Below are positions 26,667 through 34,721 of a stretch of DNA of 64,000 nucleotides, piece by piece. This stretch comes from a bacterium A37T11 (GTDB lineage: Bacteria > Bacteroidota > Bacteroidia > Sphingobacteriales > Sphingobacteriaceae): positions 1 to 64,000 of the forward strand of contig FOBR01000007.1 in NCBI GenBank assembly GCA_900109895.1, written 5' to 3'. A program made the translations under genes and the position numbers. Every line of letters starts with the position of its first letter. The first letter of the stretch is position 1. The notes below the pieces were generated by a model that worked only from the letters and a program-made list of their open reading frames with translations, did no database searches and was not told the origin of the DNA.

Positions 26667-27986
26667 CTAGATGACTTCTAATACAGATCTAATGTGACTA
26701 AACGTCTGGAAACTATATTTTCCATGGTATTTGCCCAAGCCGGAATTTCCTACACCACCAAAAGGTAGGTCCGGATTGCCCACGTGGACCAAGGTACTGT
26801 TGATTTCCGCATCCCCGCTGGTGGTCCGATTGATCACATCAGCAGAAAACTCCCGGTTTTTGCTAAAGACATACAACGCCAATGGTTTAGGACGCGCGTT
26901 GATTTCATCAAGCACTGTATCAATATCCGAATAACTTAAGAAAGGAAGGAGTGGACCAAAAATTTCCTGCTGCATGACCTTATCATCCCAGGTGACATTG
27001 GTCAACAAGGTAGCTTCAAAATAACGGTTATCAACGTCATATTTACCACCATAAACTACGTTTTCAGGTTTGTCACTTAGGTAGCCAGCCAAATTTTGTA
27101 CTTGTCGCTGAGAAACAATTTTTCCGATCTTACCCAAAGAACCACCTTGATAAGTTTTGTCCAAATATTCCTTAAATTTTTGGATAAGCTCGTCTTTTAC
27201 CGATTCATGCACATATATATAATCTGGGGCAACACACGTTTGACCACAATTCATCCATTTTCCGGCAGAAATTTTTTGGATAGCTTCATCCAGGTCAGCA
27301 TCCTTATGTACGATCGTGGGTGATTTACCACCAAGTTCAAGTGTCAGCGGAATAAGTTGCTCAGCAGCGGCGCGCATGACAACCTTGCCCACATTGGGGC
27401 TGCCAGTAAAGAATATATAATCAAATGGAAGGCTCAACAAAAGCGTATTTTCTTCTATTGCACCTTGTACCACTGTTACATATTCTGGAGAAAAAGCTTC
27501 CTTTATGACTTTTTCAATAGCATTCGCAACATTTGGCGTGTTTTCAGAAGGTTTAATTATTGCTGTATTTCCTGCAATTAATGCACCTAGTAACGGGCTG
27601 AACGTTAACTGAACAGGATAATTAAAAGGACTGACTATATAAGTTACGCCATAAGGCTGATAAGTAACTTTGCTGATTACTTTTTCACCGGATGGAGAGG
27701 GTGTAGATGGTATTTCAATAGGTTTTGCCCATTCTTCCAAATGAGCGATGCAATAATCAAACTCATCAATGGTCATATTTACTTCTATATACTCTGCTTC
27801 GGCCCTGCTTTTGCCTAAATCAGTGTATAAAGCTTCGCAGATGTTATCTGTATTTTTTAAAAATACTTCTTTCAAGCGAGTTAATTGTTTAATTCTGAAG
27901 TCTATAGACTTTGTTTGATTTGTTGCAAAGAATTTTTTCTGACTTTGAAATACTTGTTCAATATATTTCTTTTGTTCTGTGTCCAT
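26667..27986 (-). CDS. Aldehyde dehydrogenase (class 3-like, NAD(P)-dependent)
   Basis: This 439-residue cytoplasmic enzyme has no signal peptide. It has the NAD-binding motif FFTGSPNVGK, the catalytic base Glu217 in LELGGKSP, and the nucleophile Cys251 in NCGQTCVAPDY. The short length and the missing N-terminal extension fit the ALDH3 group, which oxidises medium- and long-chain or lipid-peroxidation aldehydes. It is the last gene behind ohrR, ohr and the DJ-1-like gene (72-bp spacing), consistent with removal of aldehydes formed from lipid peroxides. Confidence 0.92.
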   Translation of the reverse strand: MDTEQKKYIEQVFQSQKKFFATNQTKSIDFRIKQLTRLKEVFLKNTDNICEALYTDLGKSRAEAEYIEVNMTIDEFDYCIAHLEEWAKPIEIPSTPSPSGEKVISKVTYQPYGVTYIVSPFNYPVQLTFSPLLGALIAGNTAIIKPSENTPNVANAIEKVIKEAFSPEYVTVVQGAIEENTLLLSLPFDYIFFTGSPNVGKVVMRAAAEQLIPLTLELGGKSPTIVHKDADLDEAIQKISAGKWMNCGQTCVAPDYIYVHESVKDELIQKFKEYLDKTYQGGSLGKIGKIVSQRQVQNLAGYLSDKPENVVYGGKYDVDNRYFEATLLTNVTWDDKVMQQEIFGPLLPFLSYSDIDTVLDEINARPKPLALYVFSKNREFSADVINRTTSGDAEINSTLVHVGNPDLPFGGVGNSGLGKYHGKYSFQTFSHIRSVLEVI

Positions 27987-28058
27987 TTTATTGATTTTTA
28001 AGTGATACTATTATTAACGAGGCCATATTTTGAGTGACCTCATAACGTTTATTCTGAT

Positions 28059-28754
28059 TTAATATTTCGATAAGAGTGCTATCATTTGATCAGCAGCAGC
28101 CGCGGAGGATGCCGGATTTTGTCCGGTAATTAATAAACCATCTTCTACAACATGCACACCCCAGTCGGCAACTTTCGTATAACGACCGCCCAGACGGCGT
28201 AATTCATCTTCCACCAGGAAAGGTACTACATCAGTTAAATGTACGGCAGCTTCTTCTGAATTGGAAAAACCAGTTACGTTTTTACCTTTAACAAAAGGTT
28301 GTCCGTTGGCTAATGTGATATTTTTGAATACGCCAGGCGCATGACAAACTGCTCCTACTGGTTTACCTTGACTGTAAAAGTCAAGTATGAGCTTTTGTGA
28401 ATTGGTGTCATTGGCCAGGTCCCATAGTGGACCGTGCCCGCCCGGATAGAAAACCGCATCAAAATCTACTGCTTTAACTTCAGAAAGTTTGTGCGTATGA
28501 GCAATCAAATCTTGTGCAGCTTTATCTTTGTAATAGCGGTCTGTGGCTGCTGTTTGAGCCGATTCAGCCATACTTCTGGGATCTGCCGGAGCCTGGCCAC
28601 CTTTGGGAGTAGCTATGGTAATGTCAACGTTTGCATCTTTAAACTTATAGTAAGGTGCAGCAAACTCCTCCACCCAAAACCCCGTTTTATGCCCCGTATC
28701 TCCCAACTGATCGTGGGAAGTTAACACAAATAATATATGCAATGGGTTACTCAT
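28059..28754 (-). CDS. DJ-1/PfpI-family protein, Hsp31-like glyoxalase III type
   Basis: This 231-residue class I glutamine-amidotransferase-fold protein has nucleophile Cys137 and His138 in GAVCHAPG and a conserved Glu in GFWVEEFAAPYY (29-30), the triad of Hsp31-type glutathione-independent glyoxalases. It probably detoxifies methylglyoxal or repairs glycated thiols. Its start overlaps the ohr stop by 8 bp, so translation is likely coupled, and it belongs to the OhrR operon. The alternative reading as a protease (PfpI) is less likely because of the Hsp31-like lid and length. Confidence 0.88.
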   Translation of the reverse strand: MSNPLHILFVLTSHDQLGDTGHKTGFWVEEFAAPYYKFKDANVDITIATPKGGQAPADPRSMAESAQTAATDRYYKDKAAQDLIAHTHKLSEVKAVDFDAVFYPGGHGPLWDLANDTNSQKLILDFYSQGKPVGAVCHAPGVFKNITLANGQPFVKGKNVTGFSNSEEAAVHLTDVVPFLVEDELRRLGGRYTKVADWGVHVVEDGLLITGQNPASSAAAADQMIALLSKY

Positions 28755-29172
28755 CGTTGCTTACTGATAATTTCACATCTATATTTCCCCTGGTGGCATT
28801 GGAATAAGGACAAACCGCGTGTGCCTGTTCAATCAACGATTGCGCTTCCGCTAAACTAACACCAGGGATATTGGCATGTAGCTCTGCTGCTAACCCAAAA
28901 CCACCATTTTCTAGTTGGCCGATACTTACTTTGGCTTTAACTGAGGTAGTGCCTGTTTTTATTTTTTGTTGCTTGATAATTAAATTCAAGGCACTATCAA
29001 AACAAGCCGCATACCCAGCCGCAAACAACATCTCCGGATTCGGATAATCATCGTTGGCCCCACCTAAACCTTTTGGCATCCTAACTTCTAAATCCAATAC
29101 GCCATTTTCGCTCTTCACATGTCCGTTCCTACCACCCGTAGCGGTAGCCGCTATAGCATATATTGCTTTCAT
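28747..29172 (-). CDS. ohr: Organic hydroperoxide resistance protein (Ohr/OsmC family)
   Basis: This 141-residue thiol peroxidase has the two redox cysteines of Ohr: Cys57 in GYAACFDSAL and Cys121 in AHAVCPYSNA, with Arg31 (EVRMPKGLGG) and Glu in PEMLFAAGY. It reduces organic and fatty-acid hydroperoxides using lipoyl thiols. It starts 4 bp after the MarR-family regulator gene in the same direction, which identifies that regulator as OhrR. Confidence 0.95.
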   Translation of the reverse strand: MKAIYAIAATATGGRNGHVKSENGVLDLEVRMPKGLGGANDDYPNPEMLFAAGYAACFDSALNLIIKQQKIKTGTTSVKAKVSIGQLENGGFGLAAELHANIPGVSLAEAQSLIEQAHAVCPYSNATRGNIDVKLSVSNDE

Positions 29173-29176
29173 TTTT

Positions 29177-29623
29177 CTATTGTTTTAATTTATTTTTCTT
29201 TACCTTATTCAGTATTTTGTTAACGCTATATTGTAGTTCGGCCAGTTCTTCACCCGTTATGCCAAGGGCTTCTACCAGTTTTCCTGGAATGCAACCTGCT
29301 TCGGATTCTATCGCTGAACCTGCTTCAGTGAGGGATATTTCAACTACCCGTTCATCAATATTACTCCGTTTCCTTAAAACCAAACCTTTTAGTTCCAAAC
29401 GTTTTAATAAAGGAGTAAGTGTTCCGCTATCTAAAAGAAGTTTTTCACCCAACTGATTTACTGTTTGTTTTTGATGTTCCCACAGTACCATTAATACCAA
29501 ATATTGGGGATAGGTAATGTCCAGCGTATCCAAAAAAGGATGATAACGCTGAATAATTTCCCTGGATAAGGCATATATTGGAAAACAAACCTGTTGTTCT
29601 AGTTTTAAAACTTCTTCTTCCAT
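29177..29623 (-). CDS. ohrR: MarR-family organic peroxide sensor OhrR
   Basis: This repressor of 148 residues starts at the ATG at 29623 (MEEEVLKLEQQVCFPIYALS). A longer frame upstream runs through the promoter and is not used. The N-terminal Cys13 stands where OhrR proteins carry the peroxide-sensing cysteine, and the following Tyr17 fits the usual hydrogen-bond partner. The winged-helix region contains YPQYLVLMVLWEHQKQTVNQ and LLDSGTLTPLLKRLELKGLV. Oxidation should release the operator at 29634-29667 and switch on ohr, the DJ-1-like gene and ALDH. Confidence 0.92.
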   Translation of the reverse strand: MEEEVLKLEQQVCFPIYALSREIIQRYHPFLDTLDITYPQYLVLMVLWEHQKQTVNQLGEKLLLDSGTLTPLLKRLELKGLVLRKRSNIDERVVEISLTEAGSAIESEAGCIPGKLVEALGITGEELAELQYSVNKILNKVKKNKLKQ

Positions 29624-29633
29624 TTCGTTTATT

Positions 29634-29667
29634 AATTGTACAAAGGTAAATTGTATGCAATATAATT
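29634..29667 (-). promoter_or_regulatory. Promoter and probable OhrR operator
   Basis: On the minus strand the -7 box TACCTTTG (29648-29641) is an exact TAnnTTTG match 18 nt from the ohrR ATG. On the plus strand the box is bracketed by AATTGTA at 29634-29640 and again at 29649-29655, a 15-bp spacing. The second copy is part of the near-palindrome ATTGTAT-GCA-ATATAAT (29650-29666). AT-rich sites with TACAATT/AATTGTA are typical OhrR targets. Binding would cover the promoter and make the operon self-repressing. Confidence 0.6.
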
Positions 29668-29787
29668 GTGTTAGATTAAAGTAATCTTTTAGAAAAATGA
29701 GTTTCCCAGGAAAACATATTATAACGACACTATCAAATTGATTCCCAATTGGCCAAAGGAAAATAATGTACAATTTATTAACCTTAG

Positions 29788-30000
29788 GTCAAGAGTGCCT
29801 TTTTAGTAACCTCTTTTTTGGTAGATAGCCAAGTAAGATGGATTTCAATCTTCAGTGAAAAAGGAATTAAACTTAGTATAAGGTCCCCATGGGGAAAGAA
29901 GGGTTATTTGATAAGAGATGGAAGAAAGCAACCAATTATTTCCAATATTACAGAAGTGCAAACTTTTCGGGGTGAACAAATCCTAATGCCATTCGGCTAG
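29788..30000 (+). pseudogene. C-terminal remnant of a glycosidase-like protein
   Basis: An open frame from 29788 to the TAG at 29998-30000 lacks a plausible start; the ATG-less 5' end is preceded by a stop. It encodes VRWISIFSEKGIKLSIRSPW, then GYLIRDGRKQPI and EVQTFRGEQILM. This pattern resembles the C-terminal beta-sandwich of large secreted glycoside hydrolases (GH95-like or DUF5703-type), where SEKG and a Pro-Trp recur. About 70 codons remain. It lies upstream of and codirectional with the SusCD-sulfatase locus, so it may be what is left of a lost enzyme gene. The family is assigned from memory of the pattern. Confidence 0.35.
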
Positions 30001-30115
30001 TTAAAAAAAGTAATTCGATTATTTATGTAAAATAATTTCTTTTTCAATCTAAAAAAAGCATAAAATATACCATTATAAGTAGTAAATATGCCTATTTTAT
30101 ATGTTTTATTTCCTA

Positions 30116-30123
30116 TAATTTTG
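30116..30123 (+). promoter_or_regulatory. Possible -7 element of the locus 3 susC
   Basis: TAATTTTG is an exact TAnnTTTG match 35 nt before the ATG at 30158, in very AT-rich DNA (30001-30157). No TTTG was found at the -33 distance, and AT-rich DNA gives chance matches. The stretch 29624-30157 otherwise holds only the OhrR operator and the glycosidase-like remnant. Confidence 0.35.
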
Positions 30124-30157
30124 CCTTTTATTAAATACTATAAAATATATAGAGTAT

Positions 30158-33100
30158 ATGAATATAGACAAACTTATTTTTACATACGGGTGGTTGTTGG
30201 TGTCGATATTGGGTGTTGGAAAGGGATGGGCACAAAATACCAGACCCATTGTTAATTCTACCCTTGAAGGCCGGGTAATCGATTCGTTGTCTAAAGACCC
30301 TTTGCCTGGGGCAACGGTACAAATAGCTGGGGTGACGCATAAGGTACAGACGGATGGGCAAGGGTTGTTTCGGATTGTTACCGGACAAAAATTTCCTTAT
30401 AAGTTGGTGATCAGTTTTATAGGATATAAAACCAAAGAAATTCAAGTACAAAAGGGCCCTGTTGAGATCTTTTTATCGGGCAATAATACGCTGGAGGATG
30501 TGGTCGTGGTGGGGTATGGTACGCAAAAGCGGAGGGCAATATCCGGAGCGGTAGGTTCATTGCAAATAGACAAGGATATTTCTGCGCGTACGAATGCTGA
30601 GTTTGGCCAGGCACTTTATGGAAAGGTGGCCGGTGTACAAGTGTTAAGCAACAGTGGCCGGCCTGGCAATTCGTCAACGGTACAGATAAGAGGTATTAAC
30701 TCAGCCTCTGCAGGTAGTGCGCCATTGATCGTGGTAGATGGAATTCCCATCCCTAATTATGACTTGAATTTAATTAATTCGGCTGATATTGAGTCGATTG
30801 ATATTTTGAAAGATGCTGCTTCTGCAGCTATTTATGGTTCAAGAGGTGCTAATGGGGTCATATTAGTTACTACTAAAGGGGGAGGTATGGGTGCAACACG
30901 CGTTAATATAGATTATTCTGGCGGTTTTCAGCATGTTATCGACAAGGTGGATGTTATGAATAGTAGCGAATATGCGCAGGCAGCTATAGATGCAGCACAA
31001 AATGGTTGGATTGAGTCTGGTGGCGACCCTAATGCTCCTAATACGATTGAAGCGCGTGGTGCGTATAAATATACATGGCCGGTAGCCCTTGAACATCCTG
31101 AGACGTTGCCTAATACTGATTTTCAGGACGCCATATTCCGCACGGCACCTGTTAATAAACTGGGGTTGAATGTGACGGGTGGATCAGACAAATCGACTTT
31201 TTTGTTTTCGGGGGGCTATCAAAATCAGCAGGGTATAGCCCTCACTTCCAATTATCAGAAATATAATGCTACGATTAAAAATGTGACTAAATTGAAAGAT
31301 TGGCTTCAGATTGGGGCTTCTTCTTCCTTTACCTATGATCATGAGCGGGAACCGTATAGCCGGATGTTTGAGTGGGCGGTGCAATATCCAAGCATCTATC
31401 CGCTGTATAGTTCCAATGGTTATTTGGGTTCTCCTAATAATCAGGCTGGTTTTGAAAAATATAATGCGATATTATTTAGGCCACAAAATGGTCATCCGCT
31501 GTACCGCATCAATGATAATATACAGCATAACCGCCTCAATGTGCTGGGAAGTGCTTTTGCAGAGGCTACCCTTCTGCCTGGCCTGACTTACCGGACGGCG
31601 TTGAATTATTTTTTTAACAGAAAAGATAATAGTAATTATCAGGCGGTTGACCATAATCTGGGATCTGCATATTATACACAAGGGGTCATGACCGTCGATC
31701 AAAGCAGGATAGTTAATTATACTTTTCAGAATTTATTAAGCTACCAAAAAAAACTGGGTGCTCATGATTTAGCATTCTTGCTAGGCTATGAATACAATAA
31801 TAATGACCTTTACTACACTGATCAGGAGCGGCGGGGCTATGATAATGATTTGGTACAATCGCTAGCTGCGGGTAAGACGGTGTATGAGGCAACGGATGAT
31901 AAGACCAAAACGGTACTGATTTCTTATTTTGCACGTGCTAATTATGATTTTAAAAATAAATATTTACTGTCGGCCAGTTTGCGAAGGGATGGATCTTCTC
32001 GGTTTGCTCCTCATAATAAGTGGGGTTACTTTCCGGCGGTTTCTGCCGGATGGGTGGTATCTGAAGAGCCGTTTTTAAAGGCTGTTACTTTTATAAATAA
32101 CCTGAAGCTGCGGGCTAGTTATGGTTTGACGGGTAATGACAACTTTGATGATTATAAATGGATAGGGGCTATTGCGCAAGGACGTGTGGCCTTTGGAAAT
32201 AATTTGTCCGCATCTTATTATCCTTCCAGTATTACCAACCGAGATCTGAAATGGGAACGTACCAAACAGCTTGACTTAGGGTTGGATCTTTCTTTATGGC
32301 ATGGCAGGGTATCTTTGGAAGCCGATTGGTATCATTCCACTTCGGATGGGTTGCTTTTGGATGTGCCTGTGCCCGTGGTTTCCGGATTCACGACGGCGTT
32401 TAAAAATGTGGGCAAATTGCAGAATAAGGGAGTGGAACTGGCCCTGAATACTCAAAACTTGGTGGGTAAAGTTGGTTGGTCATCGCAGGTGACCTTTTCT
32501 TTGAACCGCAACAGGGTGCTGGCATTGGGCGATGATAATGCCCCCATGATTTTATCGGCCGCTGTGGCAAGCGGTATGCAGAAAATTAATGAAGTGGGCC
32601 AACCGATATTTAATTTTTACGGGTATAGGTACTTGGGGGTATATAAAAATCAGGCAGAAATTGACGCGGATCCTGCCCATTATGCTACCGCCAAGCCTGG
32701 AGACGGACGGTACCAGGATGTGAGTGGTAATGGGGTATTGGGGGTGGAAGACCGCACCATTATCGGCAATCCTGCGCCCGATTTTGTGTGGGGTTTTACT
32801 AATAAGTTTACTTATGGCCAGTGGGACTTGAGCGTGTTGCTGCAAGGGGTGCAGGGTGGTGAGGTAATGGATGAAAATATTCACCGGTCTACGCTATATC
32901 ACGAAGGAAGGAACTATTACAAAGAGGTGGTCAATAGGTGGCGATCTGAGCAAGATCCAGGAGATGGTTATCACTATAAGCTGACTGTTGACTTGGATGG
33001 TTATGAAAAGACGCCATCGAGTTATTGGCTGCGTAGTGCTTCTTACCTGCGTGTGAAAAGCTTGACGTTGGGTTATAATTTTCCGCAAGGGCTGATGAGC

Positions 33101-33286
33101 CGTATAAAGCTTTCTTCCTTGCGGGTTTTCCTGAACGGAACTAATTTGTTTACCCATAAAGATAGTCCTGTAGTTGATCCGGAGACATTTTCAAGTACGG
33201 CCGATAATGCGGCTATGCGGGGGGTAAGCAGTGATCCTTATCCAACGGCTAAGGTGTATTCTTTTGGTATTCAATTGGGTCTTTAA
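30158..33286 (+). CDS. SusC/RagA-family TonB-dependent transporter (locus 3, no STN domain)
   Basis: This 1042-residue protein has a signal peptide ending GVGKGWAQ, a carboxypeptidase-like domain (about 35-110), a TonB-box-like EDVVVVGYGTQKRR, a plug with IYGSRGANGVILVTTKGGG, and a barrel ending VYSFGIQLGL. It has no STN domain, so it is not controlled by a FecR/sigma pair. The STN domain is the main difference from loci 1 and 2. It pairs with the SusD that starts 20 bp downstream and with three sulfatases, suggesting import of a sulfated saccharide. No regulator gene lies next to it. Confidence 0.94.
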   Translation: MNIDKLIFTYGWLLVSILGVGKGWAQNTRPIVNSTLEGRVIDSLSKDPLPGATVQIAGVTHKVQTDGQGLFRIVTGQKFPYKLVISFIGYKTKEIQVQKGPVEIFLSGNNTLEDVVVVGYGTQKRRAISGAVGSLQIDKDISARTNAEFGQALYGKVAGVQVLSNSGRPGNSSTVQIRGINSASAGSAPLIVVDGIPIPNYDLNLINSADIESIDILKDAASAAIYGSRGANGVILVTTKGGGMGATRVNIDYSGGFQHVIDKVDVMNSSEYAQAAIDAAQNGWIESGGDPNAPNTIEARGAYKYTWPVALEHPETLPNTDFQDAIFRTAPVNKLGLNVTGGSDKSTFLFSGGYQNQQGIALTSNYQKYNATIKNVTKLKDWLQIGASSSFTYDHEREPYSRMFEWAVQYPSIYPLYSSNGYLGSPNNQAGFEKYNAILFRPQNGHPLYRINDNIQHNRLNVLGSAFAEATLLPGLTYRTALNYFFNRKDNSNYQAVDHNLGSAYYTQGVMTVDQSRIVNYTFQNLLSYQKKLGAHDLAFLLGYEYNNNDLYYTDQERRGYDNDLVQSLAAGKTVYEATDDKTKTVLISYFARANYDFKNKYLLSASLRRDGSSRFAPHNKWGYFPAVSAGWVVSEEPFLKAVTFINNLKLRASYGLTGNDNFDDYKWIGAIAQGRVAFGNNLSASYYPSSITNRDLKWERTKQLDLGLDLSLWHGRVSLEADWYHSTSDGLLLDVPVPVVSGFTTAFKNVGKLQNKGVELALNTQNLVGKVGWSSQVTFSLNRNRVLALGDDNAPMILSAAVASGMQKINEVGQPIFNFYGYRYLGVYKNQAEIDADPAHYATAKPGDGRYQDVSGNGVLGVEDRTIIGNPAPDFVWGFTNKFTYGQWDLSVLLQGVQGGEVMDENIHRSTLYHEGRNYYKEVVNRWRSEQDPGDGYHYKLTVDLDGYEKTPSSYWLRSASYLRVKSLTLGYNFPQGLMSRIKLSSLRVFLNGTNLFTHKDSPVVDPETFSSTADNAAMRGVSSDPYPTAKVYSFGIQLGL

Positions 33287-33305
33287 AAGGTATTTTTTTA
33301 TTTTA

Positions 33306-34721
33306 ATGGTTATGAAATTACTTAATAACATACTTATACTGGTGGCTTTGCTTGTATTAGTAGGGGCGTGTCGTGATAAACTGGATCTTTACCCTGAATC
33401 TTCATTGACAGAGGGGGCCTTTTATAATAATGAAACGCAGTTTATCCAGGCGGTAAATGATGCTTACCGGCAATTGGGTATCTTGTATGATGCTGGTGGT
33501 ATACCGGATATTTTTGGGGAGCTGGCTTCTGATAATGTGTATATTAAGGCAGCCTCTGGTGCTGATACGTATCCGGAAGATATCAATCTGCATCATATCA
33601 AGTCGGATAATGGGAAGCTGGAGTCTGCTTGGAACAAGGCATATAGCGCGATTTATGTAATCAATAATGTACTGGATCAATTAGGGACTACGGATGTCAA
33701 CTTCTCCAGCCAAGAGCTAAAAAGCCGGCTTATTTCGGAGGCAAAAACCATCAGGGCGTTATTTTATTATAACTTGACGCAGGCTTGGGGGGCAGTGCCG
33801 TTTCCGCTTAAGGTGGTTTCACCCAGCGAAAGTTATGGTTACGGGCGCGAGGATTTGCCGGTCATTTATGCACAACTTATCCAAGATCTACAGGAAGCGA
33901 AAAGCAATTTGCCTACTGCTTATTCGGGAAGTGATGTGGGGCGTGTGACTAGTTATGGTGCATCGGCAGTTTTGGCTTGGATATATTTGGCAGATGGTGA
34001 TAAGGCCAAAGCTATCAATGAGCTGAAAGAAATCATCGATGCGGGTAATTTTTCGCTGGATGCAAATAATGATGGAACTATTAATAGTTCCGATTATGCC
34101 TATTTATTTCTTGCTACCACTAAAAATGCTAAGGAGTCTATTTTGGAAGTGCAGTATCTTGCAGGTGAAAATCAGGTAAACAGCCATCATCAAACGGAGT
34201 ATGCACCTTGGGATTTTGCGTTTCATCTTCCGGGAAATTCGGTGACTTTTAGGGGTAACGGGCTCAATACTCCAAGCAATGGCCTGATTGCTGAATACGA
34301 ATTGGGTGATCCTCGCAAAGATTTATCGTTAAGTTTGGGATTCTATGACTTGCAAACAAATAATTTTATTAGTTATCCCTACACGTTAAAGTTTTATGAT
34401 CCTAATTATTTGTACCCGGGACAAAATGTAGAAATTATACGTTATGCCGATATTTTATTATTGTATGCCGAGTTGACCGGTGATCCTGCTTACCTCAACT
34501 TGGTAAGGGCGCGGGTTGGACTAGCCAATTATGGCTCGTCTGCTTATCCTTCCACGACTTATTCAAATCTTCAGGGGGCTATTGCCCATGAACGGCGGGT
34601 AGAACTGGCCTTTGAATTTCACCGGGGTTTTGATTTAAACCGTACTGGAAAGACTACTTTGAAATTCCCAATACCCCAATCGGTGATTGATACTAACCCT
34701 GCAATTACCCAAAACCCTTAA
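33306..34721 (+). CDS. SusD/RagB-family lipoprotein (locus 3)
   Basis: This lipoprotein of about 471 residues has the lipobox VLVGACRDK. I set the start at the ATG at 33306 (or 33312), because the longer frame runs back into susC and its N-terminus is not signal-like. SusD-like TPR segments (YNNETQFIQAVNDAYRQLGI, WNKAYSAIYVINNVLDQLG) and a C-terminal RagB part with ADILLLYAEL and ERRVELAFEFHRGFDLNRTG are present. Its TAA overlaps the ATG of the first sulfatase by one base (TAATG), so translation of the two is coupled. Confidence 0.92.
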   Translation: MVMKLLNNILILVALLVLVGACRDKLDLYPESSLTEGAFYNNETQFIQAVNDAYRQLGILYDAGGIPDIFGELASDNVYIKAASGADTYPEDINLHHIKSDNGKLESAWNKAYSAIYVINNVLDQLGTTDVNFSSQELKSRLISEAKTIRALFYYNLTQAWGAVPFPLKVVSPSESYGYGREDLPVIYAQLIQDLQEAKSNLPTAYSGSDVGRVTSYGASAVLAWIYLADGDKAKAINELKEIIDAGNFSLDANNDGTINSSDYAYLFLATTKNAKESILEVQYLAGENQVNSHHQTEYAPWDFAFHLPGNSVTFRGNGLNTPSNGLIAEYELGDPRKDLSLSLGFYDLQTNNFISYPYTLKFYDPNYLYPGQNVEIIRYADILLLYAELTGDPAYLNLVRARVGLANYGSSAYPSTTYSNLQGAIAHERRVELAFEFHRGFDLNRTGKTTLKFPIPQSVIDTNPAITQNP

